This document shows, piece by piece, positions 13,809 through 25,251 of a DNA stretch of 64,000 nucleotides. Within the stretch, counting starts at the first letter, position 1, and the number at the start of each line of letters is the position of its first letter. The stretch spans positions 10,664,001-10,728,000 of the forward strand of contig JAYKYS010000007.1 of the NCBI GenBank assembly GCA_036924285.1. Direction: 5' to 3'. Source of the stretch: Asterella californica (taxonomy: Eukaryota > Streptophyta > Marchantiopsida > Marchantiales > Aytoniaceae). The notes below the pieces were generated by a model that saw nothing but the letters and a program-made list of their open reading frames with translations, was not told the origin of the DNA and searched no databases. Made by a program: the position numbers and the translations under genes.

Positions 13809-14330
13809 CGCATACACATTGTTACACAACATACATCACTGTCAGAGATACACCACATATACACATAACAAATGGACGATGTCATATACATACATAAGAG
13901 TCATACACATACATAAGTGTACCACAATGATAAACTATGTACTCACTCTATCATGTCAACCGGCACTACACAATCACTAAAGTCAAGTCAAATCCACTCA
14001 GTGTTCGCAACGAATCTAGATTGCATTCATCAAGACTACACACCATAGCTAGGAGCTTGAAGACTCAACTCGAAGAACTAAGGTCTCCAAGCCCTACCTG
14101 CGAAGTATACCCCTAGTGGGCTATCTCAAGAACTCGTCCTAACGGCACCAACAGCCCTACTGGGATTAATCACTCTGCACTCAATCAACCTAACCGAGGT
14201 GCTAAATTGATGTGACAGCTGTCATGTGCATACACATCGCTACACAATATACATCGTTGTCAGAGATACACCACACATACATATAACACATGGATGTAAT
14301 ACACATACACAAGTGTCCACAATCGTCTCT
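13809..14330. repeat. Duplicated segment flanking the left LTR remnant of TE1
   Basis: The piece 13809-13925 ('catacacattgttacacaac', then 'gtcagagatacaccaca') recurs with divergence at 14227-14325 ('catacacatcgctacacaat', then 'gtcagagatacaccaca'). Between the two copies sits the 13926-14217 LTR remnant. The outer copy suggests rearrangement of the left end of TE1. Confidence 0.75.
13926..14217 (-). repeat. TE1 LTR, left (3') remnant
   Basis: This aligns along its whole length to 42338-42617 with scattered substitutions. Shared words include 'aggagcttgaagactcaact' and 'gaagtatacccctagtgg'. It ends TGTGACA at 14217. Only the terminal part of the LTR remains here; the rest is missing or replaced by the duplicated segment 13809-13925. 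Confidence 0.85.
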
Positions 14331-14399
14331 CTAACTGACCGATAAGTCTATCTAACTTCACATAGTCTCATATCACAACTACGTGATATACACCTTCGT

Positions 14400-14672
14400 G
14401 GGTGCAAGGATCAGGAGGCCGAGTGCTACATCATCCCATTGTTAGTCGTCTGTCTGCAATCCATACCACGCAAAGATCTAATTCGTTGTCTTTGCTATAT
14501 ACATCAAGTACAAGCTCATGTCCAATAGGAATGACACTGAGAGATGGAGTCAAACATGACATTGTCAATCTCTCAAACAACCATCACACACCAACATATG
14601 GGCTGCTCCACCAGCAGATCCACATAACATACATCTCAAGCTCGCGCTTTGTCGCGCTACTTGGCGGCTACA
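14400..14672 (-). pseudogene. TE1 integrase C-terminal PHD-type zinc finger (broken)
   Basis: On the reverse strand at about 14637-14575 the frame reads LRCMLCGSAGGAAHMLVCDG (then C), a Cys-X2-Cys...Cys-X2-Cys array with the spacing and the M-L-x-C-D-x-C core of a PHD finger. The usual G-W-H-x-x-C that should follow is damaged by a stop. PHD fingers bind histone tails. In this element the finger should directly follow the integrase C-terminal segment ending at 15933, and the solo LTR separates the two. The PHD assignment rests on spacing and core residues only; the second half is degenerate. Confidence 0.65.
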
Positions 14673-15932
14673 TGTTATATTTCTACTCCGACGCTTGAGT
14701 TTAGTTGTTCTAGAAGTTAGCTTATATTACTTCTAGTCGTTTATGTATATGTTTTGACACCTTTGCATACGGTGTTAACACTATTTTGAGTCTTAGTAGG
14801 TTGATTACCATGTTGATAGGGCTTAAGCTCATGGGTTGTATTTGCGTGTCGTCCATGCACGCTTTCTAGCTGATTTAAGTTATTTTTCGGGGCTGCGTGT
14901 CGTTTTAAGTAATTTAAGTTTTACGCTGGCACTCTAGGGGGCTTGACGTGGTAGCCTATGAGTAAAACTAAGTTGCCACGTGGTTTAGGGTACTAAAGGA
15001 CAACCAAGTGGAGCTATGAACTCCCATTGGTCTGTTTTTGTCTTTTGTTAAACTCTAAATTTAGAAACAGAGCTCTAGAGTGGAGTTCGAGCGTTTGGTG
15101 AGGGATCTTCGAAATCGGAGAGCACAGGGAGAGAGGTCTCGTCATGCCAAGCACTTCCAGTGAAAATTTCGATCGATTTGAGTCAATAAAGACGGAGTTA
15201 TGAGCAATTGAAGTTCGGATTGTGCTAGAATTGAATCATTTTGGTTGGATTTAGGGTTTTCAGTGTCACTCGCAGCAGATTTGAGGAAATTGCTTCAAAA
15301 CTTCGAGGTTGTGTTCTCCGCCAGCAGGGCTACGATTTCACGAAAAGTTTCATATCGATTGAGCAACTGAGTAATTCAGGGCGGCCGCTGAAGCTGAGGG
15401 GGTCTGAAAAGCTCTTAATCTAGAGCAGCGACTTCAGAGGAGGAGATCTACAGTTCTGTGTACATTCAGGAGTCCCAACTTCACAGGGATGTTCAGCACC
15501 CTGTAGACTGCAAATCCTGTAAGAAACTTCGAAATTGATCGAGCCAAACTCCTGTTATAGGTTGAAATAGCCAGCTAGGTACCAGAAATTGCCGTAGTTT
15601 TCTTGCTCAAAACTTTTCTGTTCATATCTCCGTGTCAGAATTTGATCTCAGGCTGAAATTTCGTCTGTGAGTTCAGTAGTACATCATTTGCATGTAGGGG
15701 AAGTTTAGAGGTCTTAACCTTCATAGTTTTCCTCTCCGTGAGTGTCAAAGTTCACCGCCGAATCCTATTACTGCCAGCTAGACCTGAATTTCGCCTTCTG
15801 GGTATATTACTAGATCTTACACATCTGTGTCAGCGTTTATAGCCCTATTGTGACCTGAAAGCCAACCTCTTGAGTGAACAACCACAGCCAGAAGCCCGGC
15901 GCTTTCCTAGGTAGACGGATTACACTCCGACA
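14673..15932 (+). mobile_element. Solo LTR related to TE2, inserted in TE1
   Basis: From about 14783 to about 15890 this is nearly identical to the TE2 LTRs (23982 onward). Shared marks are 'cttagtaggttgattaccat', 'aagacggagttatgagcaat' and a GCGGCCGC. It ends CTCCGACA at 15932, where TE2 ends CCCGACA. The first about 110 bp (from TGTTATATTTC) is the same length as in TE2 but a different sequence. The copy also lacks a short internal duplication that TE2 has near its right end. No internal domain adjoins it, so it is a solo LTR. Its flanks are the two halves of the TE1 integrase/PHD region. A clean target duplication is not visible. Confidence 0.85.
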
Positions 15933-16930
15933 GCGTACAACTGCTAAGCTTGGGTCAACGTCCCATCGATGTTGGGAAGATGACATGGTCCTTCCAAACA
16001 ACACCATCACGACTCTCTAACATGAGTACTCCAGAAGGTAACATCTCACGCACTCGTAAAATAGTGCGTCATGCGATCACATCCAACGTCGTCAGTGCAA
16101 TCTGCTGTAGATAGATATAATCGCCAAGATGAAATCTGTGAATCGATGATCGATAACCTCCTCCTCGAGTTCGTTGAGAACATGCTCTCACTCACATATC
16201 CGGGTCATCAAGGTTCAGCACCTCAGTAGAATCACGACGAATGGCCGAAGGTAGATCTGGATCTCGAACATACAATAGAAAATACGGTGAGAAGGAAGCC
16301 AAAGCCTCTTGTTAGTTAAAATAGTAGTCCAAAGTCAACCATGATAACTGCACATCTAGTCTCTCAACTGACCCTTCTGCAAGCCATAATTGCGCAATCC
16401 TCTCTTCATCGTCTGAACTACCTTCTCCGTCAAACCATCCGCCTCAAGATGATCTCGAGATGTAGTCCGATGATCAACAGCGCCTGATCCCACAAGACCT
16501 GAAACTCACCAAGAAACTCTATACCTTGGTCCGTCAGCACTCGATCTAAGAACGTATATGTCGTCTCTTCACTCGTCTTGTCCGGTAATGTCACCAACTC
16601 AATCTACTTGGAGAAGTGCTCCATCATTACCAACACATACCGATGATGACTTACGATCAACGATAAGGGTCTCGCAAAATCCAAATTCTAATGATAACCC
16701 AATCTCATATTCGATAAGGGGTGTAACTGTGGAGTAGGAGCATTAAATGATACTCTTACTCGATCACAAACCACACATCGTGCGACAAATTGCTACACAT
16801 CAATGTGCATATCACCCCACAAGTATTGTCCTTGGAGTAAGCTATGCGTACGCTTCACTCCAAAATGTCGCAACTCCTCATGGGCATGTCGTACTAATTG
16901 TGCTCTCTTGGATGGATGTGACACTATCCG
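15933..16930 (-). pseudogene. TE1 integrase (decayed)
   Basis: Reverse-strand frames show the zinc-binding HHCC region (HAHEELRHFGVKRTH, then CVVC), the catalytic core (HHRYVLVMMEHFSK followed by a stop and IELV; TDQGIEFLGEF with the second Asp) and a C-terminal domain (GDYIYLQQIALTTLDV, REMLPSGVLMLE, DHVIFPTS). Stops include TGG-to-TAG after HFSK. The domain ends at the solo LTR. The enzyme would insert the cDNA copy into the genome; this copy cannot be translated through. Identification is from several motifs in the correct order. Confidence 0.85.
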
Positions 16931-16940
16931 TACTCTCTCA

Positions 16941-17605
16941 TCATCTCACACTCGAAGTACATGTCATCTTTCTCGTCGAAATCTCTTCGCTTGTTGGAGG
17001 AGACGATCTCGCTCCTTGGTGTAACTTCAACCCATGAGCTCTCAACCGCTCGAACACATCCCGTAAGTGTCTCTCGTGCTCCTCCATTATAGCACTATAG
17101 ACTAAGATGTCGTCAATACAACATCTGACAAAATCCAATCCTGCTAGGATCCTGTCCATCGCCCTTTGGAACTTAGCAGTGCCGTTCTTCAACCAAATGA
17201 TAAGAACCGCCACTGATACAAACAATCCTTGCCGTGAGAGTCAATTCTTCAGAATGATGTCTTGGACTTATCTTCTTCTCTCACCGACAACTGATGATAT
17301 CTTGCTCGAAGGTCCAAAGTACTGAAGACCTTCACATACCCCACTGCATCAAAGATCTCTTCAGATGTCGGCATGACATACTTATCGGACTTTGTCTGCT
17401 GATTGATAAGATGGTAGTCTCCACACATCCGTCTATTCGTGTAGTTGTCATACATATCTTTCTTTGCTGGCATAATTGTGACAGATGCATACTCTCTATG
17501 TGACATCTCCATCAACCCAACCTCCACCAAGTCTTGGGTCCTACTCTGGATCAAGGCTCTCTCCATGTCACTATATCTATAAGGACGTCGAAAGATTGAT
17601 ATCAT
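16941..17605 (-). pseudogene. TE1 reverse transcriptase (decayed, RNase H missing)
   Basis: Two reverse-strand frames, 17605-17249 and 17225-16941, together give the RT fingers and palm: LVEVGLMEMSHREYASV, RRMCGDYHLINQQTKSD, KVFSTLDLRARYHQL, then AKFQRAMDRILAGLDFV and CIDDILVYS. The catalytic Y-x-D-D has become C-I-D-D. A frameshift separates the two frames near 17225-17249. After LRAHGLKLH the sequence runs almost directly into the linker before the integrase zinc finger, leaving no room for the connection and RNase H domains, so about 1 kb seems deleted. Ty3/gypsy assignment is firm. Confidence 0.9.
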
Positions 17606-17989
17606 TAGCCGAATCGATCCGTATACTTGGTCCCTTCACGGTACTCAAATCCTTCATACTGAAGGCAACACAATTCCTGTAGCTTTTCAAGAATCTTTGA
17701 GCTCTTCGTCTCTCCTCTCTTATAAGCTTGGGTCCAATCTCGGCTCCCAAGTATCTTCTGTCATCACGCTAGAGGTAGAAGACGAAATCATTGACCGTTA
17801 TCTTGTAGCCTCTAGAGTAGTTTCCTTCTGCTCATCACCAACAACCTCTACCTCCATTGTGTGAAAAAATCATGTAGTCCTAGCTGCAAGCTCTATACTC
17901 TCTTACGATACCCACGTCTCGCTCTCAACTTTTGTCTCCATCGATCCGGTAGACAAAGAGCTCAGAAGTGTCCAAGCAATAACATCCGT

Positions 17990-18968
17990 CGATCGCATCT
18001 GCTTGGCCAATCCAAGACTAACAATGCATGTCAAGCAGTTCAAGTCCATTGCTTGATCCAACACCTGATGACGTCTTTGACATCGAAGCTATTGCCGTCG
18101 TACTTGTAGAGAAACCCATCGCTCGCTCTCTCTCATCGGCATTGGGCTCCACCAATTTTTATATCTGAGCATCTCACACAAACCTAGGTCCTCCATCTTT
18201 GTAAGCATGTGACGCTGGAAAGCTCACCAATATGAGCAACGTTGCCATGAGTCGTCTCACTAAGTTCATCATTGTCATGTATGACCTATCGACGACTTGC
18301 ACTACTTGAGATCGTCACCCTACATCCAAGATCAACCGTGAGGTGCGCTGGTCGTCCCACTCCATCATGTGCACGCTTAAGCACCTCCCTTGATAACAAG
18401 TTCGTCCACCACAACCGTGGACATGTGCACGAGATCTCACTCTCGCTGCATCCAACAGCACTGCCGATTCAACCAAGGATCGCACTTGGTGCACACTCAT
18501 CATCATTTGTGTAAGAGCATCACCCAACAAAAGAACGTTCTCCAAAATGTACACTGGAGGATCCATCTGATGCATCTGGAGATGTCGTAAGATCCGTAAC
18601 ATCTTCCAAAACATCCTAGATCGCTGGTCATGTAAACCTTGATCTCTCCCAACACGTGTGTGATCTTGACATGGTCACCCGACTGTCACCAAGTGAATGA
18701 TGCCAACAAATGTGAGATCATGCATCCCTAGCAGCGAAATATCCGACGGTAATGCTTGATGATATCCTCTAGCGGCTGATAAGGACAACAACTCAGGATA
18801 TCTCTGCATCAAACGTGCCACATGACGCAATGAGATGCTTCTCGCAACCTCATCTCTCCACATACAAGTATCGCTGTTTGTATGATTGCCTGCAATACCG
18901 CAGCCAAACCTGTGTTGATCCCTCCGAACTGCTCCAGCACACACACACTCTCCTCTGGTTACTGTCAT
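17990..18968 (-). pseudogene. TE1 DNA (cytosine-5) methyltransferase domain (decayed)
   Basis: The reverse strand carries the ordered C5-methyltransferase motifs. Motif I (AdoMet loop): VLEQFGGINTGLAAVLQA, with FGGINTG at 18908-18928. Then RDEVARSISLRHVARL and RYPELLSLSAARGYHQALPS. Motif IV: the catalytic PCQ at 18666-18674, directly preceded by a TGA where a Trp would give W-P-C-Q. Motif VI: ENV at 18534-18542 (VYILENV). Motif VIII region: SRAH, then PRLWWTNLLS in another frame. C-terminal motif X: QAMDLNCLT near 18040. Two or three frameshifts and at least one stop are present. An active enzyme would methylate DNA cytosine through that Cys. It lies between the gag/linker and RT of the same element and on the same strand, so it is part of TE1's polyprotein and not a host gene. 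Confidence 0.85.
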
Positions 18969-19635
18969 ACAATGAGAGTCGTATCCAACGGTGATAAGGT
19001 CACATGGCTAGTAGTATGAATAACCCTTTGTTCCTCTACTGACGATACAAAGATTTCACTCCAAGCCTGATGCACCAACCGATCAACATACTATTGCAAC
19101 TCTCCACTCGAACTCTGGAGTGGAACATCCAAGGCATATGGTACTGCCATAGTCATACTAGGCATGTCCTCCATCTCCTCAAAGACCGAAGTATTCTCTG
19201 CATGGACATTATCTTCTAACAACTCGCTCGACCAAGTGATAATCGAACTAAATTCTGCAACAGATGCAATCGTCCTTGGTGTAGGTTCCGTTGTCTCAAC
19301 TCTAGCACTGGATCACACTGATAAGCGGCTCACTCGTCTCTCGTCAGACTGTCAACCTGGTCTGTAAGATGTTGTCTCCGTCTAATAGTTGCACGAACCT
19401 CATAAGGTATAATACAACACCTCCAACCAATACATCATAAAACTTCACGATCGTAACGATGACCTTGGTCCTCATAATAGAGCCATCCGTGAGATGATCT
19501 GGTCAAAATCTCACCGTCAGCATCTCGTGTGTCATGTGTAGAGTTATACCTCTTGATCCCCTTAGAGATGTCTGTAACTGGAATGGACATCTCTCCACCT
19601 CGGACTTCCTCAGACTCAAACCAATACACGTTGTC
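18969..19635 (-). pseudogene. TE1 linker region upstream of the methyltransferase
   Basis: Reverse-strand frames with few stops give acidic, retroelement-like peptides, for example VYWFESEEVRGGEMSIPV and TMAVPYALDVPLQSSSGEL, leading into the DNMT motif I frame. No protease or other catalytic motif could be identified. The 19577-19626 part recurs at 3849-3897. Confidence 0.5.
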
Positions 19636-22014
19636 ATGTTGTGGTTCGGCTCCTGTGTGAAATTCTCGTGGAACGTAGGTTGTGTTTCTTTTCTGTGTTT
19701 CGTGAATCGTATTGCGTAACTCGCCGAACGGTGTGATGAGTGTCACGTTTGTGATTATCTGTTTAAGTGATCGCACGGTAAAGGAACATGCCAAGTCATC
19801 AATCTGTGCGCGTTCACTTCAGTGATCCTTGTCGTCGCATTTGTGTATAAAATAGTGGGTCGAAGGTTCATACGGCATTCTCTCTCAACGAGTGATTCGT
19901 GAGGGTTCTCGATGGTCTGCATGGAGGAATGAAGAACTGCAAGAGTGGTGGTTATGGACGGAGGTTTGTTACCGGCTCCGGATCTTCCTCTCCTGAATCC
20001 GTTTCGCAGTAAGCTTCATTGCATCCACCGCGATCACTTTCGACAATGGTTAGTTGCATACTTTGGTGATGGATTCATGAGAAGAGTGATGGAGTTACAG
20101 CTTCCGGTGATCTTTCCGATCGTAACATACAGAGAGACTTGAGATATGACGGTGTACATTTTGTTGTGAGAAATAATGGATCTCAACTATCCATCGAACG
20201 TTCCTTTCAACCTTTGGGTCGATGTTCGGTGTTATTGCAGACCGAAGATCAATCATGGGGCTTAGATCATGACAAACTACAATATTACAATCGAGTGATA
20301 GCTTCACCGTTTTCTTTTGTCGTACCTTTTATTGTAGAACGTTTTCAAGTTGTAATATTGACGTTGTATTAGTCTGCAACTCAATCGTTTCCATTTTGGT
20401 TGAGCGCTTCTATGTAGTTACGGATCACGAAGAATCTATCGACATATCTGAAGGATTTTCTGAGATCTTAGAGTCTTGTTGATGTCTTGTGTCTCCTTGG
20501 AGAGTAAAAATTCGTTATAGGGGAAAAAGTTGAGTGGAGAAAACACAAAAATAAAACTCTTTTTGCTCTTATTGGTCTACTTTTGGACCAATGGTGTTCT
20601 AGCTGATCCTCGTGACGTTTTTGTGATTTTTGGAGGCTTCGGAGGTCCATTCACAAAACGAAGGGTATGGTTGGAAAGCTCTCAACCGGGGCTACAATCT
20701 GAGCTGAAGAATCGATCGATTTGATGGAAGGATGAGGGCGTTATGATCGATTGAGTGGAGAGGGTAAACTTCATACCTATTGCTACGTTTCTGGTTGTTC
20801 CGAGAGACTCTCGAGGAGTTTTGAGGAGCTGTCTGTTGGGTTGGAGAGATGACGACGTGCTGGTCGTTTTGATATCAATTTCATCAGATTCTTGGTCGAT
20901 TTGGATTGTGAACCGACCGAGTGAAGTTGAGAAGTGCAGACGTGATAAGACGGGAACATAGAACTGTGATAGTCATGGATAGTTTGCTTTGCTTGAGTTC
21001 TGAGTCGAATTTCTAAGTGAAACTTTCCAAGATTGAAGTATGTCTTATCCGTAAAATACTTGGGAAGTTTCACCTCAAATGGTCGAGTAGTTTGTTCAGA
21101 ATCTTGGATCAAATGTACCTGGGTCTACAAAGCTCTTAAGTTAGCACAGATTACGGTTTGATCCATATATGAGAATTGGTTCGAGATTTCGATCTGAAAA
21201 TTATTCAAGGTAGGAGTGAAGGGTCCAATCAAGCTTCTTGTGAAGTTTGATCATCATTTGTTGACTGGTTTGAGAGGACTGAGGTCTCAAAGTTCAAAGA
21301 TACTTCTGTTATTAGTGATTTTTCAATTTTCGATCACATCTATTGTCACTTTGATCATTTTCGAGCAATTTGGAGAGGAGCTTGTTGTTGAAACTGCCAT
21401 ACATGCATACAACTCGACATTGGAAGATGTGGGGCTGATTTCAGCTCTTGGTGATGAAGGAGAACGGAGTCACCATGAATCATAAGCCGTTATTTGGGTT
21501 CTCGGAGCTGCCATGTACTATCGCCGTTGGTGCTATATTGAGATCTGAGTAGTGTCTTGGAGCATGCATGTTTTACCTTGCTGGAATGCTTGGTAGGCCA
21601 GGGTGTACAGCAAGTTGTATCTAGACTCGATCAAGTCGGTCGAGCGATCTTATAGTATCTTTCGGTTGTATCAAATAGAGTTGTAGCGATCAAACTGATG
21701 GGTAGCTAGCGTCGCTGAGAAGTTGTTAAATGTGATTTAGAGTTACTTGCATGCAGATAGTACAGAGCTGAGTATTTCAGCTAGAGTACAAAAGGATTTG
21801 TGTGTAATACAAATTTGTACAACTTATACGTATCATTGGATCGTAGCAACCTTTAACCTTGAGTCGAGAGATACAAGATCACTTGTCCGAGAAGAGTAGA
21901 TAGAGAGCATTAGGGTTGAAGGATCAAGGTTCAGAGCCAACCTGTTCAAGTCACCTACCTCTACACAGCCATATATCTCGTGTATTCTTAGACAGAAAAA
22001 CACATTATACGATA
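19636..22014 (+). mobile_element. 2.4-kb insertion of unknown class inside TE1
   Basis: It is absent from the related copy at 3845-4495, where the two flanks are contiguous. An imperfect 8-bp direct repeat brackets it: ACGTTGTC (19628-19635) and ACGTCGTC (22015-22022); the empty site has one copy (ACGCCGCA). A TATAAAATAG box at about 19848 and LTR-like prose ('ggcgttatgatcgattgagtgg') hint at a large solo LTR. But no matching terminal TG..CA or inverted repeat is convincing, and there is no coding region. The strand is given by the TATA box only. Confidence 0.6.
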
Positions 22015-22022
22015 ACGTCGTC

Positions 22023-23868
22023 TTCCTCAACATCAACGGCTGGGCTCTAGAGTCTTACAAGACTTTTTGTGGTTGATACACCTTCCTGAAGGTGCCACCA
22101 AATAGAAGATACTAATTTTGTTGTCCAACAACACCACACCTGGTGCCAAACCAGCACGGTCAATCGCCGACTTAGCTAGTAACTCATCTACTTTGCAGTC
22201 GTTGTTTGCCAAGTACCATTGGTAGCTGTCCTGATCCTTGACTCCATGGACACATCTACCGTCTCTCGCTGAACCACCTCAGCACTAGAAGTAACTACAT
22301 CCTCGCTCTCACTGAGCGTTGTCGCCAACTGGAACACTGGAGCCAAGCTAACTCCCAATGCCTTCGTATCCGTGGTTGAAAATAGTGGGGCTTGCAAAAC
22401 TACTGTAGCCGCTCCCAACATTGAGTTCGAAGTCGCATCCACAAACGTCGAGGGTTGTCTCGCATCACCCCTACTCCTGGATGTCGATGTCTCTAACTCC
22501 ACTACACCATCGGTAGGTCGTCTAGGAATCATAGACGTGGCCCTCAACGCATCCGATAACATGAATGACTGAGAAAGCATGACCTGTCTACTAGTCTCCT
22601 CGCGTTGTGGATTCAACTCCACCGATGTCTCTCGTGGCTCAGAGGCACAGACTGCACCTCGAGGCACTGCTGTAGATGTCTCAATCTACGCCACACCAGC
22701 CATGAAGTCAAAGTCAACTCCTTCTCCTCCATAAGATGTGGAATCCTTTGTTCGTGAACCAGATCTCCGCTGAGCTAGAGCCATACTAGCTATTCTCTGC
22801 TCCAACTACTCAATCCGAGCAGCCATACTCGCATCAAACGTTGTAGCAGAAGGTGGACCTACTGGTCCTCTCTCAGGTGCTGGGTCTCTACTTCCAACTC
22901 GACCACCACGGTCTTCTTGAGCTCCTCTACCTCGTCCATGATCAACATTTCTCTTGTCGTAGTTCGAGATGGAGATCAAAATAACAGTCACTACTGTGAC
23001 TTGATCGTCCGCAATACTCACATTGCCTAGGTACCGTTTGAGACGTCTCAGACGTCTCATAATCAGCTCTCCTCTGTGGATAATCTTTCTGTCGATGAAG
23101 ACCATCACACGTCCAGCAAGGACCCACTTGCTGCTGACTAGAGAAGGACGACATGGGTTTCTGCCCACCAGATCCTCCAACATCTCCTTGTGATCGTGAC
23201 TATTAAGCACGATCTTTGTCACCACCACCACCACGTTGTTGTGTAGCTTGTGATTCTCAAGAAGAGATGGTCGCTCCATGTGTTGCCTCCCTGCTAAACC
23301 CAGCAGTCACCACCCTCTTCTTCACCATATTGAGCTCAATCCGCTCAGCTAGACCAAAGACAACCGTCAATGTTGGAGCGATGTCTCTACAGAGAGTGGC
23401 ATCTTTGAGTCTCCTATGCAGCTCTCGGTCCAGTTTCCCATTCCAAAACTGGATTACCTGTGCTTCTCTTGGGTAACACTGATCAACCACCTCATGCGAG
23501 TAAGCGTCTCTCGTATGCTCTCTCTAGTCTTCCACTGGAACTCTTGCGGACTCCTCAACTTGTCGGTCCGCACACCTTGATAGTTCTTCCTCAAACACTG
23601 GAAGTCACGGAGTTAAACCCTGGTGGTATCGCTCTCACACTATCACCTGCTCCACTACTAGTGAACGCACTGCTGGTAGTAGGTACTATGCCACCCGTGG
23701 ATGTATTATTGCTACTGGCACCCGAACTCACAAGTGCTACGTCAGTAGTGATAGAAACGTAGTTGGGAGACCAATGTCGTCTCCACAACTCGATATCTAC
23801 ACTGTAGTCTCGCTTGAACTCATGATAATCGTTCATCGACAGTCCCTCCAAGTGTTGGAACAAACCGT
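22023..23868 (-). pseudogene. TE1 gag, C-terminal part with zinc knuckles (decayed)
   Basis: Reverse-strand frames give the capsid-like peptides LFQHLEGLSMNDYHEFKRDY (at the TE2 junction), DQCYPREAQVIQFWNGKLD and RLKDATLCRDIAPTLTVV. Two Cys/His clusters follow: CWTCDGLHRQKDYP, with the last Cys lost to Tyr, and CEYCGRSSHSSDC. A Ser/Thr/Glu-rich tail (TTLSESEDVVTSS) matches the relic at 3845-4495. Several frameshifts break the frame. Its upstream continuation lies at 40412, beyond TE2. Confidence 0.75.
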
Positions 23869-25184
23869 TGTCGTGATGTGAATTATTTTACATTGTAAAT
23901 AATTCACCTCTTTGTCAAGCGTTAGTGTCTCTGAGTAGAGTTAGGACCTCAGAGATGTCGACACTTGAGGATGTTATATATTTTGAGTCTTAGTAGGTTG
24001 ATTACCATGTTGATAGGGTTTAAGCTCATGGGTTGTATTTGCGTGTCGCCCATGCACGCTTTCTAGCTGATTTAAGTTATTTTTCGGGGCAGCGTGTCAT
24101 TTTAGGTAGTTTAAGTTTTACGCTGGCACTCTAGGGAGCTTGACGTGGTAGCCTATGAGTAAAACTAAGTTGCCACGTGGTTTAGAGTACTAAAGGACAA
24201 CCAAGTGGAGCTATGAACTCCCATTGGTCTGTTTTTGTCTTTTGTTAACTCTAAATTTAGAAACAGAGCTCTAGAGTGGAGTTCGAGCTTTTGGTGGGGG
24301 ATCTTCGAAATCTGAGAGCACAGGGAGAGAGGTCTCGTCATGCCAAGCACTTCCAGTGAAAATTTCGATCGATTTGAGTCAATAAAGACGGAGTTATGAG
24401 CAATTGAAGTTCGGATTGTGCTAGAATTGAATCATTTGGGTTGGATTTAGGGTTTTCAGTGTCACTCGCAGCAGATTTGAGGAAATTGCTTCAAAACTTC
24501 GAGGTTGTGTTCTCCGCCAGCAGGGCTACGATTTCACAAAAAGTTTCATATCGATTGAGCAACTGAGTAATTCAGGGCGGCCGCTGAAGCTGAGGGGGTC
24601 TGAAAAGCTCTTAATCTAGAGCAGCGACTTCAGAGGAGGAGATCTACAGTTCTGTGTACATTCAGGAGTCCCAACTTCACAGGGATGTTCAACACCCTGT
24701 AGACTGCAAATCCTGTAAGAAACTTCGAAATTGATTGAGCCAAACTCCTGTTATAGGTTGAAATAGCCAGCTAGGTACCAGAAATTGCCGTAGTTTTCTT
24801 GCTCAAAACTTTTCTGTTCATATCTCTGTGTCAGAATTCGATCTCAGGCTGAAATTTCGTCTGTGAGTTCAGTAGTACCTCGTTTGCATGTAGGGGAAGT
24901 TTAGAGGTCTAAACCTTCATAGTTTTCCTCTCCGTAAGTGTCAAAGTTCACCGCCGAATTCTATTACTGCCAGCTAGACCTGAATTTCGCCTTCTGGGTA
25001 TATTACTAGATCTTACACATCTGTGTGAGTGTTTATAGCCCTATTGTGACCTGAAAGCCAACCTTTTGAGTAAACCAGCCACAGCCAGGAGCCCTACGCT
25101 TCCCTGAGTAGATTGCACACAGCCTTCAAGCTCATATCACAGCCAGAAGGTTCGCCCTTCCCAGGAAGACTCTCAACCCGACAT
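23869..25184 (+). repeat. TE2 5' LTR (1316 bp)
   Basis: It begins TGTCGTGATG and ends CAACCCGACA. Just inside the start is a near-perfect inverted repeat (GTGAATTATTTTACA / TGTAAATAATTCAC, one bulged T). A short internal duplication of 'cacagcca(g/g)gag/aag' type lies near the right end and is absent from the solo LTR at 14673-15932. Confidence 0.93.
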
Positions 25185-25251
25185 CTGGTGCTTCCACTGA
25201 GAGCTCTTGGGGTGATTGATTGAGAAGGTTGAGTTGCTACAAGGAGAAGAG

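Larger units (their letters stand above)
11087..13925. other. MDHAR 3' flank and intergenic DNA with tandem and foldback repeats
   Basis: No gene is recognised. The MDHAR 3' UTR must lie at the left end. The region holds a perfect 87-bp tandem duplication (11614-11787), a 70-bp-period duplication (12231-12362), a foldback repeat (12480-12800) and AT-rich filler. The 115-codon forward frame at 13220-13567 is AT-driven and has no motif. Confidence 0.5.

Noticed and set aside
18315..18968. DNMT region read as a free-standing host methyltransferase gene
   Set aside because: It has no introns, shares strand and order with gag, RT and integrase, and shows the same decay.
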